DNA from: an uncultured Oscillospiraceae bacterium | GTDB taxonomy: Bacteria; Bacillota; Clostridia; Oscillospirales; Oscillospiraceae | Reading direction: 5' to 3' | NCBI GenBank assembly: GCA_934589835.1 | Contig: CAKTOK010000002.1 | Coordinates: forward strand, 1 to 64,000 | Length of the DNA: 64,000 nt | In this document: one piece after another, positions 41,173 through 50,603 of the stretch | Numbering within the stretch: position 1 is the stretch's first letter | How the letters are laid out: each line of letters begins with the position of its first letter | The notes under the pieces: model-generated | Told to the model about the DNA's origin: nothing | The model's database searches: none | Seen by the model: only the letters and a program-made list of their open reading frames with translations | Program-made: the position numbers and the translations under genes

Positions 41173-43703
41173 TCAGCCGGTGACGGAAGAGGCGGCGACG
41201 GCGAATGCCTTGGCAGTGACGCCCTTGGTGTCGTAGCCCTTGCTCATGGTCCTGCCGTCGGCGGCCACACCGCGGACGGTGTAGGTGTAGCTCTCACCGG
41301 CGGTCACGCTCTTGTCCGTATAGGACGTACCGCTCACATTACGGGCGATAATGGCCCAGCTGTTGGTGCCGGTGAGCTTGCGGTAGACCACATAGGTCTT
41401 GGCGTCCAGTGCGTACTCCCACGTCACCGCGATGCTGGTGCCGCTGGAGCTGGCGGCGGTCATCGTTACGTTGGCGGGCGTGGTGATGGCCTTCGTGACC
41501 TGATCGGTGACGCCCTTGGCGTCGTAGCCCTTGCTCATGGTCCTGCCGTCGGCAGCCACGCCGCGGACGGTGTAGGTGTAGGAGATCCCCTTGTCAGCAT
41601 TGATGTCCTTCCACGCGGTGCCGGCAACGCTGCGGGCCACGATGGCCCAGCTGTTGGTCCCAGTGAGCTTGCGGTAGACCGTATAGGTCTGGGCATTGGC
41701 CGCCGCTTCCCACGTCACCAGAATACCGGCGGAATCCGCCTTGGCGGCGGTCAGCGTCACGTTGGCGGGCACGGAGACGGCGGCGGGCACCTTGGCGGTG
41801 ACGCCCTTGGTGTCGTAGCCCTTGCTCATGGTCCTGCCATCAGCGGCCACGCCGCGGACGGTGTAGGTATAGCTCTCACCGGCGGTCACACTCTTGTCCG
41901 TATAAGACGTACCGCTCACATTGCGGGCGATAATGGCCCAGCTGCTGGTACCGGCGGGCTTGCGGTAAATGACGTAGGCGCTGGCGCCCTCCGCCGCGTC
42001 CCACGTCACCACGATGCTGCTGCCGCTGACGGCCGCGTTCTTCATGGTCACGTTGGCGGGTACGGTGACGGCGGCGGGCACCTTGGCAGTGACGCCCTTG
42101 GCGTCGTAGCCCTTGCTCATGGTCCTGCCATCAGCAGCCACGCCGCGGACGGTGTAGGTGTAGCTCTCACCGGCGGTCACGCTCCTGTCCGTATAGGACG
42201 TACCGCTCACATTGCGGGCGATAATGGCCCAACTGCTGGTACCGGCGTGCTTGCGGTAAATGGTGTAGGCGCTGGCGCCCTCCGCCGCCTGCCATGTCAC
42301 GGTGATGCTGCTGCCGCTGACGGCAGCGTTCTTCATGGTCACGTTGGCAGGCACGGAGACGGCGGCGGGCACCTTGGCGGTGACGCCCTTGGCGTCGTAC
42401 CCCTTGCTCATGGTCCTGCCATCAGCGGCCACACCGCGGACGGTGTAGGTGTAGCTCTCACCGGCGGTCACGCTCTTGTCCGTATAGGACGTACCGCTCA
42501 CATTGCGGGCGATAATGGCCCAGCTGCTGGTACCGGCGTGCTTGCGGTAAATGGTGTAGGTGCTGGCGCCCTCCGCCGCCTGCCATGTCACGGTGATGCT
42601 GCCTGCGGCAGGGGTGGCCCCCACCAGCTCCACATTACTCGGAACGGCGGCCTTCGGCTCATAGGTAAAGGTATACGCATTGCTGAACCGACTGTAGCTT
42701 CCATCGGCCAGGTGGGCACGGATCTTATAGCTGTAGGTATGTCCCTCGGTCTGGAAGAAGTACCCGTCACGGGAAAGCGCATCCCCGGACATTACGGCCA
42801 TCAGCCCGTAGTAGGGATATTCAGAAGCGGTGTCTTTGTACCAGGGCTGGTATTCCTTCGTGTTTTCGACGGCGGTCCAGCACAGCGTCAACTCGCCGTA
42901 CTGGTCCACGCGGCCCGTCACCGTGGGACCGGCCACGGAGGAGGGGGCATACTTCATGGCGGCCGTTGTCAAAGGCTGGTTGCCGGAAGAGATCGGGATA
43001 TTTTTCCAGTCGCTCTGGCTGCCGCTGTAATTCACAGTGGACAGCGCGTTACAGCCGGAAAAGGCCTCCTCATCAATGAAGTCCACCGAGATGGGAATGC
43101 TGATCGTGGTCAGGCTGCTGCAGTCGTAGAACATACGCCATGGGATACCGTTGAGATTCTCCGGCAGCGCAACGGAGGTCAGGCTGGTGCAGCGTGCGAA
43201 AAGCGCACCGCCGCAGCTCATCAGCCGCTTGGGCAGCTTGACCGTCTTCAAAGACGAGCAAAAGACGCACAGATCGGAGTCGATGTATGTCACATTATCA
43301 GGAATGACAAGGGAGGTCAGGCTGGAACACCCGGAGAACACATCGTATCCGATCCACTTCAGACTGTTGGGCAGGGAGACGGAGGTCAGGTTGCTGCAAA
43401 GGTAGAAGGCGAAGTTTCCGATACTGGTGATCCCCTCGTTCACCACGAGCCGCTTGATCTTCAGCCGCAGCGCGTCGCTGCCCCACGGCGCATTGTAGTA
43501 GGGCGCGGTATCGGAACTCTTATAGTTCGCCATTTCGCCCTTGCCGCTAAGAGCCAGCGTTCCGTCGCTGGACAGGCTCCATGTCACGCTTTCGCCGCAG
43601 CTGCCGCTGTTGTCGGCGGCCACGCCGTTTCTACCACCCCTAACGGGACGGCGCTCAGCAGCATCACCGCTGCCAGCAAAATGGATAGCAATCGTCTCTT
43701 CAA
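41173..43703 (-). CDS. Leucine-rich repeat and fibronectin type III surface protein, with apparent frameshift after the signal peptide
   Basis: The main frame codes for BspA-like leucine-rich repeats (LTSVSLPNSLKWIGYDVFSGC and similar) and then five fibronectin III-like repeats of 97 residues (VTW.AAEGAS.YTIYRK...YTYTVRGVAADGRTMSKGYD). A signal peptide exists only in another frame: TTG at 43703 after AAGGGAGAG, reading KRRLLSILLAAVMLLSAVPLG. A one-base shift near 43625-43650 is needed to join it to ADNSGSCGESVTW. The -10 at 43754-43759 overlaps the in-frame ATG at 43755, so that start is unlikely. The product would be a secreted adhesin-like protein; as read it is a broken gene, phase-variable, or a sequencing error. 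The prophage sits in its terminator. Confidence 0.75.
41215..42670 (-). repeat. Five tandem 291-bp repeats coding fibronectin III domains
   Basis: The block GCTCATGGTCCTGCC recurs about every 291 bp (near 41244, 41535, 41826, 42117, 42408), each within a highly similar unit of 97 codons. Units 1, 3, 4 and 5 are almost identical at DNA level, and the second from the right-hand end of the protein is more diverged. Such identity points to recent duplication or gene conversion. End coordinates are approximate. Confidence 0.8.
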
Positions 43704-43753
43704 GGTAAGTCTCTCCCTTCTGTTTTGCGCTTTGCAGCACATTCTGTAGGTCC

Positions 43754-43759
43754 ATTATA
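43754..43759 (-). promoter_or_regulatory. -10 element of the surface protein gene
   Basis: TATAAT on the minus strand, 51 bp before the TTG start. A -35 is weak (TATTGT at 17 bp). Confidence 0.45.
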
Positions 43760-43900
43760 ACGCGCTTTTGTGCAAAACAATATGCTGGCTGCATAGTATT
43801 TGCCTTTTTTCGGCAAAAACTTAAAATTTTAGGAACAACTCTGCCGATTTGCACATTCGGCCCGCCCCGCAAAAAACCGCCGCCCGATGCACGGTGGCGA

Positions 43901-43930
43901 TTGACGGCGCGGCGGCGGATTGTGTATAAT
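43901..43930 (+). promoter_or_regulatory. Promoter of the one-carbon operon
   Basis: TTGACG (43901-43906), 18-bp spacer, TATAAT (43925-43930). Confidence 0.75.
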
Positions 43931-43964
43931 AAACGGCAGAGTACGCAGAAAGGGAGGATGCCGC

Positions 43965-45776
43965 ATGGAGCTGCGCTTTGAAAACGGCAGATACACAGAC
44001 AGCGAGGGCCGCGTGATGCTGGACCCCACCGTATATCCGGACTGGCAGATCGGCGCGGCGGCGGAGCGCACGCTGCCGCCGGTGGAGGAGCTCCGACGCC
44101 GGATGGGCCTTCTGCCGGAGGAGCTGATCCCCCACGGCAAAACGCCGAAGCTGGACTTCCTGCGGATCATGGAGCGTCTGAAGGACCGTCCGGACGGCAA
44201 ATATATCGAGGTCACTGCCATCACCCCCACGCCGCTGGGGGAGGGAAAATCCACCACGTCGCTGGGCCTCATCGAGGGGCTGGGCCGCTTGGGCAAGAAC
44301 GTGGGCGGCTGCCTGCGCCAGCCCTCCGGCGGCCCCACCATGAACGTGAAGGGCTCCGCCGCCGGCGGCGGCAACGCGCTGCTGGTGCCCATGACTGAGT
44401 TTTCGCTGGGCCTGACCGGCGACATCAACGACATCATGAACGCCCACAATCTGGCCATGACGGCGCTGAACGCCCGTATGCAGCACGAGCGCAACTACGA
44501 TGATGCCCAGCTGGCCCAGCGCGGCCTGCGCCGTCTGGACATCGACCCTCAGCGGGTCCAGTGGAGCTTTGTGCTGGACTTCTGCTGCCAGGCGCTGCGG
44601 AAAATGCGTATCGGCCTGGGCGGCGGACGGCTGGACGGCTATCCCATGGACACCTGCGCCAACATCGCCGTCAGCTCTGAGCTGATGGCCATTCTGGCGG
44701 TGGCACAGGACCTGCCGGACCTGCGCCGCCGCATCGGCGACATCGTGCTGGCCTATGACCGGCAGGGCCGCCCCGTGACCGCGGAGGATCTGGAGGTGGC
44801 CGGCGCCATGACGGCGTGGATGCGCCACACCATCGATCCCACCCTGTGCTACACCGTGGAGCATCAGCCGGTGCTGGTCCACGCCGGCCCCTTTGCCAAC
44901 ATCGCCATCGGCCAGTCATCCATCATCGGCGACCGGCTGGGCGTCAAGCTGTTCGATTACCATGTGACCGAGTCCGGCTTTGCCGCCGACATCGGCTTTG
45001 AAAAATTCTGGAACGTGAAATGCCGCCTGTCCGGCCTGAAGCCGGACGTGTCGGTGCTGGTGGCTACCGTCCGCGCCCTGAAGATGCATGGCGGCGGCCC
45101 GCAGGTGGTGCCGGGACGCCCTCTGCCGGAGGCCTACACGCGGGAGGATCTGTCCCTGCTGGAGCAGGGCTGCGCCAACCTGCTGCATCATGTGTCCATC
45201 ATTCGAAGCTCCGGCATCACGCCGGTGGTCTGCCTGAACCGCTTCCATACGGACACCGACGCAGAGCTGGCGCTGGTGCGCCGCATCTGCCAGACCCATG
45301 GCGTCCGCTGCGCCGTGTCCGACCACTGGCGCTATGGCGGCGCAGGGGCGGAGGAGCTGGCCCGCGCCGTGCTGGACGCCTGCGAGGAGCCGTCCGAGCT
45401 GCGGTTCCTCTACCCTGACGACCTGCCGCTGCGGCAGCGGGTGGAGCGCATCGCCCGGGAGGTCTACGGCGCGGACGGCGTGGACTGGTCGCCGCTGGCG
45501 GCGGAGAAGGCCGCGCGGTTTGAGAGCGACCCCCGCTACGCCGATTACTGCACCATGATGGTAAAGACCCACCTCTCCCTGTCCCACGATCCTGCGCGGA
45601 AGGGTGTGCCCACCGGCTGGCGTCTGCCGGTACGGGACGTGCTGGCGTACTGCGGCGCACGGTTTTTGTGCCCCGTGGCGGGGGACATCTCCATGATGCC
45701 CGGCACCGGCTCCGATCCGGCCTACCGTCGGGTGGACGTGGACACGCGGACCGGTGATGTCACCGGCCTGTTTTGA
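43965..45776 (+). CDS. fhs: Formate--tetrahydrofolate ligase
   Basis: A 603-residue enzyme that makes 10-formyl-tetrahydrofolate from formate, tetrahydrofolate and ATP. The P-loop [17 protein letters not shown] (near residue 75), [40 protein letters not shown] and [13 protein letters not shown] are present, and it is longer than usual at the middle (typical length about 555). The ATG at 43965 follows GGGAGG. It opens a plus-strand operon with fchA, folD and a formate channel, giving the formate-to-methylene-THF part of one-carbon metabolism. Whether this belongs to a full Wood-Ljungdahl pathway cannot be told here. Confidence 0.95.
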   Translation: MELRFENGRYTDSEGRVMLDPTVYPDWQIGAAAERTLPPVEELRRRMGLLPEELIPHGKTPKLDFLRIMERLKDRPDGKYIEVTAITPTPLGEGKSTTSLGLIEGLGRLGKNVGGCLRQPSGGPTMNVKGSAAGGGNALLVPMTEFSLGLTGDINDIMNAHNLAMTALNARMQHERNYDDAQLAQRGLRRLDIDPQRVQWSFVLDFCCQALRKMRIGLGGGRLDGYPMDTCANIAVSSELMAILAVAQDLPDLRRRIGDIVLAYDRQGRPVTAEDLEVAGAMTAWMRHTIDPTLCYTVEHQPVLVHAGPFANIAIGQSSIIGDRLGVKLFDYHVTESGFAADIGFEKFWNVKCRLSGLKPDVSVLVATVRALKMHGGGPQVVPGRPLPEAYTREDLSLLEQGCANLLHHVSIIRSSGITPVVCLNRFHTDTDAELALVRRICQTHGVRCAVSDHWRYGGAGAEELARAVLDACEEPSELRFLYPDDLPLRQRVERIAREVYGADGVDWSPLAAEKAARFESDPRYADYCTMMVKTHLSLSHDPARKGVPTGWRLPVRDVLAYCGARFLCPVAGDISMMPGTGSDPAYRRVDVDTRTGDVTGLF

Positions 45777-45790
45777 GAGAGGAGCGGCCT

Positions 45791-46402
45791 ATGGACGATA
45801 CACAAAGGAGCTGTCGGGCGTTTACGGAGCTGCTGGCCTCTCCGTCCCCCACGCCCGGAGGCGGCGGCGCAGCGGCACTCACTGCCGCCGTCGGCGCGGC
45901 GCTGGGCGGCATGGTCTGCGCCCTGACGGTGGGGAAAAAGCAGTACGCGGCGGCGGAGCGGGAGCTGTGCGCCGTCATGGCGGACTGCGCCGCCCTGCGG
46001 GAGGAGCTGTTGGCGCAGGTGCAAGCCGATGCTGACGGCTTTTTGCCGCTGGCGGCGGCCTATGCGCTGCCCAAGGATGACCCTGCGCGGCGGGAAAAGC
46101 TGGCGCAGGCCTCTGCGGCGGCCTGTGCCGCGCCGCTGAAGATCATGGCGCTGTGTTGCCGTGGGTTGGATGCCATGGCAGTGCTGGCGGAAAAGGGCTC
46201 CCGTCTGGCGGTGTCCGATGCCGGCTGCGGCGCGGCTATTTTGGGGGGTGCCCTGCGGGCCGCGTCCCTGAATGTATTGGTGAACACGCGGGCCATGGGG
46301 GACGCGGGCGCGGCGCTGAACGCGCGATGCCTGTCCCTGCTGGACCGCGGAGAAGCGGCGGCGAACGCCGTATTTCTGCAGGTAAAAAACAGCCTGCTGT
46401 AA
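45791..46402 (+). CDS. fchA: Cyclodeaminase/cyclohydrolase family protein (FchA-like)
   Basis: A 203-residue helical protein of the formiminotransferase-cyclodeaminase C-terminal family. Key motif SPSPTPGGGGAAALTAAVGAAL lies near residue 20, followed by a helical bundle. In acetogens and clostridia this protein (FchA) acts as methenyl-THF cyclohydrolase; in histidine degraders it is a cyclodeaminase. With fhs before and folD after it, the cyclohydrolase role is favoured. ATG 45791 follows GGAG, 14 bp after the fhs stop. Confidence 0.88.
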   Translation: MDDTQRSCRAFTELLASPSPTPGGGGAAALTAAVGAALGGMVCALTVGKKQYAAAERELCAVMADCAALREELLAQVQADADGFLPLAAAYALPKDDPARREKLAQASAAACAAPLKIMALCCRGLDAMAVLAEKGSRLAVSDAGCGAAILGGALRAASLNVLVNTRAMGDAGAALNARCLSLLDRGEAAANAVFLQVKNSLL

Positions 46403-46414
46403 GGAGGAATGCCC

Positions 46415-47287
46415 ATGGCAAAGCTGCTGACGGGACGGGAAGCGGCGGCGGCGCTGACCGCTGCGGGAAAGGAGCGGGCGGCGGCGCTGGCCCGACGCGG
46501 TATCGCGCCGAAGCTGGTGCTCCTGCGCTGCGGCGGTGAGGCGGCGGAGCTGGCTTATGAGCGGGGCGCATCAGCCCGTGGAGAAAAGACCGGCGTGACC
46601 GTGGAGGTCCGCGCCCTGCCCGCCGATGTGACGCGGGAGGCCCTGCTGGCCCAGCTGGACGCCGTCAACGGCGATCCCACCGTCCACGGCTGCCTGCTGC
46701 TGCGCCCGCTGCCGTCCCATCTGCGGCCATGGGAGCAGGAGATCTGCGACCGGCTTTTGCCGGAAAAGGATGTGGACGGCATGACGTCGGCTTCCGCCGC
46801 CGCCCTCTATCTGGGCCGTCCTCAGGGCTTTGCACCCTGTACGGCGGAGGCCTGCCTTGTCTTGCTGGACCATTACGGCATCGACTGCGCCGGAAAGCGG
46901 GCCGTGGTGATCGGCCGCTCACCGGTGGTGGGCCGGCCCGCCGCCATGCTGCTGCTGGCGCGGAATGCCACGGTGACGATGTGCCACACCGCCACCCGCG
47001 ATCTGCCCCGCATCACGGGAGAGGCGGACCTTCTGGTGTCGGCGGCAGGCTGTCTCGGCTGCCTGACAGCGGCTCACGTCCGTGCCGGACAGACGGTGCT
47101 GGACGTATCCATGAACTGGGACGCGGCCCGCGGCTGCATGGCGGGCGACGCGGACTTTGATGCCGTGGCGTCCCTTGTGGACGCCATCACACCGGTGCCC
47201 AACGGCGTGGGCGCGGTGACAAGCTCGGTGCTGATGCACCATGTACTGACGGCGGCGGAGCGCGCCGCGGAGGGAGGCGGCCAATGA
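46415..47287 (+). CDS. folD: Methylenetetrahydrofolate dehydrogenase/cyclohydrolase
   Basis: A 290-residue FolD that interconverts methylene-, methenyl- and formyl-THF with NAD(P)H. Visible: PTVHGCLLLRPLP (for the usual VHGILVQLPLP), KDVDGMTSASAAALYLG, PCTAEACLVLLDHYGI, the Rossmann motif VVIGRSPVVGRPAAMLLL, and PVPNGVGAVTSSVLM. The family's catalytic Lys and Tyr in the YxxxK motif appear changed: the region reads AYERGASARGEKTG, with Tyr but no Lys at the usual fourth position. As an FchA is also coded here, loss of one of FolD's two activities is possible. ATG 46415 is preferred to 46409, which is too close to AAGGAGG. Confidence 0.9.
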   Translation: MAKLLTGREAAAALTAAGKERAAALARRGIAPKLVLLRCGGEAAELAYERGASARGEKTGVTVEVRALPADVTREALLAQLDAVNGDPTVHGCLLLRPLPSHLRPWEQEICDRLLPEKDVDGMTSASAAALYLGRPQGFAPCTAEACLVLLDHYGIDCAGKRAVVIGRSPVVGRPAAMLLLARNATVTMCHTATRDLPRITGEADLLVSAAGCLGCLTAAHVRAGQTVLDVSMNWDAARGCMAGDADFDAVASLVDAITPVPNGVGAVTSSVLMHHVLTAAERAAEGGGQ

Positions 47288-48105
47288 ATCTCTTTACTCC
47301 TGCGGAAACGGTGACCAACTATGCCGCCATCGGCGCCGCCAAAGCGCGGCAGCCTTTGGGCAAGCTGCTGGTCCTCAGCATACTGGCGGGAATGCTCATC
47401 GGCTTTCCCGTCTGCGTCACCAATATGGCCTGCTACGCCATGCCCACCGGCAGCCTGATCCGCATCGTGGCGGGTGTGCTGTTCGCCTTCGGGCTGGGAA
47501 CGGTGGTGCTCTCCGGCGCGGAGTTGCTCACCGGCAATACGCTTATCATCATCAGCGTGCTGGATCGCCGCGCCGCGGTGTCCGGGATGCTGCGGAACTG
47601 GCTGATCGTCTATCTCGGCAACTTCCTTGGCTCGCTGCTGGTGGCCGTTGTCTGCGCCCGCTTCGGCTGGCTCGGCGGCAACGGCAGTCTGGCGGCCTTC
47701 ACCCTGCGTCTGGCAGTGAGCAAGATGACCATGCCCTTTGAAAACGCCTTCTTCATGGGGGTGCTGTGCAACATTCTGGTGACGCTGGCGGTGCTGCTGA
47801 GCCTGTCGGCCAAGGATGTGGCGGGCCGTTTTCTGGGGGCGTGGGTGCCGGTGATGTTCTTCGTGGTGGCAGGCTTCAGCCACTCCATTGCGGACATGAC
47901 CTACTGCGCGCTGGGCCTGTTCGGCAGGGCGGTCCCCGCCTGTGCTGACGCGGCGGTGAACGCCGGCGTGGACCTGTCGCTTCTCACATGGAACCGCTAT
48001 TTTTGGGGAAATATGCTGCCGGTAACGCTGGGCAATGTGCTGGGCGGTCTGCTGGTGGGCTGCGGCGCGTGGTACTGCTTCCTGCGCGGCGAAAAACGGG
48101 CATAA
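47284..48105 (+). CDS. Formate/nitrite transporter (FNT) family protein
   Basis: A 273-residue channel protein with six membrane spans. It has FNT features: the start MNLFTPAETVTNYAAIGAAKA, GAELLTGNT in the first half and the second half-site MGVLCNILVTLAVLLS with DMTYCALGLF. FNT pentamers conduct formate or nitrite, often with protons. Directly after fhs, fchA and folD (4-bp overlap with folD), formate is the expected substrate, in either direction. Confidence 0.92.
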   Translation: MNLFTPAETVTNYAAIGAAKARQPLGKLLVLSILAGMLIGFPVCVTNMACYAMPTGSLIRIVAGVLFAFGLGTVVLSGAELLTGNTLIIISVLDRRAAVSGMLRNWLIVYLGNFLGSLLVAVVCARFGWLGGNGSLAAFTLRLAVSKMTMPFENAFFMGVLCNILVTLAVLLSLSAKDVAGRFLGAWVPVMFFVVAGFSHSIADMTYCALGLFGRAVPACADAAVNAGVDLSLLTWNRYFWGNMLPVTLGNVLGGLLVGCGAWYCFLRGEKRA

Positions 48106-48115
48106 CGGAGGAGCT

Positions 48116-48853
48116 ATGAATCTTTTTCTGACATTGGCGTATCTGTTTTTTATCGGCTCGGTGCTGGGCTGGGTGCTGGAGCTGTTCTACCGGCGCTTTA
48201 TCTCCGGCGCCAATCCCGAGCGCAAGTGGATCAACCCGGGCTTCTGCGTGGGACCCTATGTGCCGCTGTACGGCTTCGGCCTGTGCATCCTGTTCGTGCT
48301 GGCGGCCATCGGCGATGCCCACGGTATCCACACGGTGGGCGACAAGCTGCTGCTGTTTCTGGGTATGGCGGTGAGCATGACGGTCATCGAGTACATCGCC
48401 GGTATCATGTCTCTGAAGGTCATGCATGTCCGCCTCTGGGATTACAGCAACCAGTGGGGCAACATTCAGGGTCTGATCTGCCCACAGTTCTCTTTGATTT
48501 GGGCGGCGGCCAGCGCGGGCTACTATTTTCTGGTACATCCGTATATCCTTGACGCGCTGAAGTGGCTGTCGGAAAACCTTGCGTTTTCCTTCGTGATTGG
48601 CTATTTTTTCGGTGTTTTTACCATCGATGTGGTCTATTCCGCGCACCTTTTGACTCGTATCCGCCAGTTTGCCAAGGAGAACGAGGTGGACATCAAGTTC
48701 GAGCGGCTCAAGTCCCACATCCGCAGCCGTCAGGACGAGCGCCGCGAGAAAGCCAACTTCCTCTTCGCCTTTCGGTCCAGCCACTCGCTGGCCGAGCACC
48801 TGCGTGAGGCACAGGAGGCCTGGGAGGAGCGGCGCAAGGGCGAGCGCAAGTAG
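48116..48853 (+). CDS. Putative ABC transporter permease/CmpB-type membrane protein (DUF1113-like)
   Basis: A 245-residue membrane protein with about five spans in the first 190 residues (MNLFLTLAYLFFIGSVLGWVLE..., FCVGPYVPLYGFG, RLWDYSNQWGNIQGLICPQFSLIW) and a long charged C-terminal helix (residues 195-245). The tryptophan-rich LWDYS....GNIQG motif is typical of the family named putative ABC-transporter type IV (CmpB-like), of unknown function. ATG 48116 follows GGAGGAG, 10 bp after the formate channel gene, so it may belong to the same transcript. Confidence 0.78.
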   Translation: MNLFLTLAYLFFIGSVLGWVLELFYRRFISGANPERKWINPGFCVGPYVPLYGFGLCILFVLAAIGDAHGIHTVGDKLLLFLGMAVSMTVIEYIAGIMSLKVMHVRLWDYSNQWGNIQGLICPQFSLIWAAASAGYYFLVHPYILDALKWLSENLAFSFVIGYFFGVFTIDVVYSAHLLTRIRQFAKENEVDIKFERLKSHIRSRQDERREKANFLFAFRSSHSLAEHLREAQEAWEERRKGERK

Positions 48854-48915
48854 GGCCTTCGCCCGCGGCACAGCATGGTATGCGATAAAAGCATTGATAT
48901 AACAGGAGGTGTAAA

Positions 48916-49206
48916 GTGGATAACATTTACAGCAAAAAGCCGGAGGAGTGCCACTACTCCTTCACCCAGCACACGGCGTGCGAGTTCTTTCCGTGCCATA
49001 AAACAGCCCATCCGGAGGATTTCAACTGCCTGTTCTGCTACTGCCCGCTGTACACGCTGGGCAGTCATTGCGGCGGAAATTTTGTCTATCTGGACAACGG
49101 TGTGAAGGATTGCTCCGGCTGCCTTGTGCCCCACGGGCGCGGCAGCTACAGCTACATCATGAAGAAGTATCCGGAGCTGATGGAGCTGGCGAAGAAAAAT
49201 CGCTGA
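48916..49206 (+). CDS. Cysteine-rich small domain protein
   Basis: A 96-residue protein with eight or more Cys (CHYSF, CEFFPCHK, CLFCYCPLY, HCGG, DCSGCLVPH), the pattern of the cysteine-rich small domain family. Members often occur near cobalamin or corrinoid genes and probably bind metal. It begins with GTG 48916, six bases after AGGAGGT. No cobalamin genes are in this window, so its partner is unknown. A terminator follows. Confidence 0.85.
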   Translation: MDNIYSKKPEECHYSFTQHTACEFFPCHKTAHPEDFNCLFCYCPLYTLGSHCGGNFVYLDNGVKDCSGCLVPHGRGSYSYIMKKYPELMELAKKNR

Positions 49207-49215
49207 AACGGCGCA

Positions 49216-49262
49216 AAAGCAGCGGAAACCGGCAGGTCATCCCGCCGGTTTCTGCTGTTTTT
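49216..49262. terminator. Bidirectional terminator between the Cys-rich gene and spoIIP
   Basis: AAACCGGC (49226-49233) with GCCGGTTT (49244-49251), extended by AAAGCAG/CTGCTGTTT. The spoIIP stop codon is in the loop and the right arm lies in its last codons. Confidence 0.75.
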
Positions 49263-50373
49263 CCGTGATCACCTGTGCAAAGCCCGCGGCGAACAGCCGT
49301 GCAGCACGAAGCGCCTCGTCCAGCGAGTTGCCGGCGGTGCCGATCTCCACCAGCATACTGCCGGTGGTCAGATGCTGGTTGTAGTTGGAGTTCCGCAGCG
49401 TCATGGGCCGCATCAGGGTGGGGGACAGCTCCGTCAGACGCTGCTGTACCGCCGCGGCCAGCTTTACATTCTCCAACCAGTGGTCGTTATTGCTGCCCAT
49501 GACGAGACTGATCTGGGCGCAGTGGGGATCCTCCCGCGTGATGACCTTGTACTGGTGGCCCGCCTTATCCTCAATGGCGTCCCGATGCACGTCCAGCACG
49601 AAGGAGAGGGTGGGATATTTTTCCAGATAGCCGCGGATGGCCTCCGCCGCCCGCTCATAGGCCCCATCGTAGGCGGGGTCGTCGTACAGCACCCGATCGT
49701 GGAGCACGGAGATCCCGTAGGACGACAGCGCGGCGGCGATCTCGTCCCCTATGCGGATCATGTTCACAGCGGCGTCCGCCGTGCGGCAGGTGCCGGTGGG
49801 CACATATTCCTGCCCCTTTGGCATGGTATAGGCCTCGCTGCCGTGGGTGTGGATGATCAGCACCTGCGGCGCATCGTCGGACAGCGCGGCGGCAAAGGTA
49901 CCGTCGAACTGGGAAGGGTCCAGCGTCTTGGTGGAGTTATTTTTGATGAACACGTCTCCCACCTGCACGAAGCCGGAGGGGGAGGCGGGGGCGATGGTCT
50001 GGGCGGCGGCACCGTTGTCCTCATAGTCCGCCGCGTCCGGTTGAGCGGCGGGCGTCTCCGCCGGAGGAAGCGGAGCGGGGGACGCCTCCTCCGGTTCTGG
50101 CGTCTCGGGCTCGGGAAGGGCGGCCACCTCCGCCCATGCCGACAGCAGCAGGGGAGATTCCCGCAGGGCCAGCATGGCCGGCAGGGAAAGAGCATCGGCG
50201 GGGGCCAGATCCCCCAGCTCCCAGCGCAGCAGAAGCTCCGGCAGGCGCAGAGAGCCGCCTGCGGCGGACACGGCCTCCCGCAGGCTGTCGCTGCCCGCAG
50301 CGGCGGCAGTGATCCACAGGGTGACGACGGCCAGCGTCATGGCGGCCAGCCGCCGGAAACGGTCCTTTTTCAC
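49237..50373 (-). CDS. spoIIP: Stage II sporulation protein P (cell-wall hydrolase)
   Basis: A 378-residue protein: one N-terminal span, a proline/glutamate-rich linker (about residues 85-130), then the SpoIIP catalytic domain with VLIIHTHGSEAY (zinc His and Glu), VNMIRIGDEIAAALSSYGISVLHD, FVLDVHRDAIE and MGSNNDHW. SpoIIP is an amidase and endopeptidase that works with SpoIID and SpoIIM to thin septal peptidoglycan and drive engulfment. The start is GTG 50373 after GGAGG; the longer frame would run through the divergent regulatory region. It is transcribed away from guanine deaminase. Confidence 0.92.
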   Translation of the reverse strand: MKKDRFRRLAAMTLAVVTLWITAAAAGSDSLREAVSAAGGSLRLPELLLRWELGDLAPADALSLPAMLALRESPLLLSAWAEVAALPEPETPEPEEASPAPLPPAETPAAQPDAADYEDNGAAAQTIAPASPSGFVQVGDVFIKNNSTKTLDPSQFDGTFAAALSDDAPQVLIIHTHGSEAYTMPKGQEYVPTGTCRTADAAVNMIRIGDEIAAALSSYGISVLHDRVLYDDPAYDGAYERAAEAIRGYLEKYPTLSFVLDVHRDAIEDKAGHQYKVITREDPHCAQISLVMGSNNDHWLENVKLAAAVQQRLTELSPTLMRPMTLRNSNYNQHLTTGSMLVEIGTAGNSLDEALRAARLFAAGFAQVITEKQQKPAG

Positions 50374-50399
50374 GGTGATCCCTCCTCGCTGTACAGACA

Positions 50400-50428
50400 A
50401 GCCTATGCGCCGGAGGGGCGGGATATGA
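50400..50428 (-). promoter_or_regulatory. Possible sigma-E promoter of spoIIP
   Basis: On the minus strand TCATATC (50422-50428) and CATAGGCT (50400-50407) are 14 bp apart, a partial match to the sigma-E pattern (ATATT, about 14 bp, CATACAAT). Confidence 0.35.
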
Positions 50429-50436
50429 TTTTCCCC

Positions 50437-50465
50437 TTGCCAAACGGGAGGAAGGATGCTATGAT
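50437..50465 (+). promoter_or_regulatory. Promoter of the guanine riboswitch transcript
   Basis: TTGCCA (50437-50442), 17-bp spacer, TATGAT (50460-50465). Confidence 0.65.
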
Positions 50466-50483
50466 GAGAGCATAACATATCGG

Positions 50484-50550
50484 ACTCATATAGTCCCGCG
50501 GCAGCGGCGCGGGACGTTTCTACGGAGCCGCCGACGGTTCCACTATGGGT
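50484..50550 (+). promoter_or_regulatory. Guanine (purine) riboswitch aptamer
   Basis: Conserved purine aptamer blocks: closing helix ACTCATA (50484-50490) with TATGGGT (50544-50550), TATAGTC, GTTTCTAC and CCACTATG. The pyrimidine before TATG is C, as in guanine-sensing members. It precedes a guanine deaminase gene. Confidence 0.9.
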
Positions 50551-50585
50551 GTTCTGACAGGATGTCAGGACGCCCTTTATTTTTT
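50547..50585 (+). terminator. Riboswitch-controlled terminator of the guanine deaminase gene
   Basis: GGGTGTTCTGACA (50547-50559) pairs with TGTCAGGACGCCC (50563-50575) through two wobbles, followed by TTTATTTTTT. Its first four bases are the last four of the aptamer closing helix. Confidence 0.85.
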
Positions 50586-50603
50586 GCATGGGAGGCATGA
50601 CGT

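Noticed and set aside
41215..42670. CRISPR-like array
   Set aside because: The 291-bp repeats are coding and in frame for fibronectin III domains; there are no short repeats with spacers.
43704..43872. Upstream in-frame starts of the surface protein (43872 and 43755)
   Set aside because: They lie before or inside the promoter -10 and have no signal peptide; the TTG at 43703 with ribosome site is more likely.
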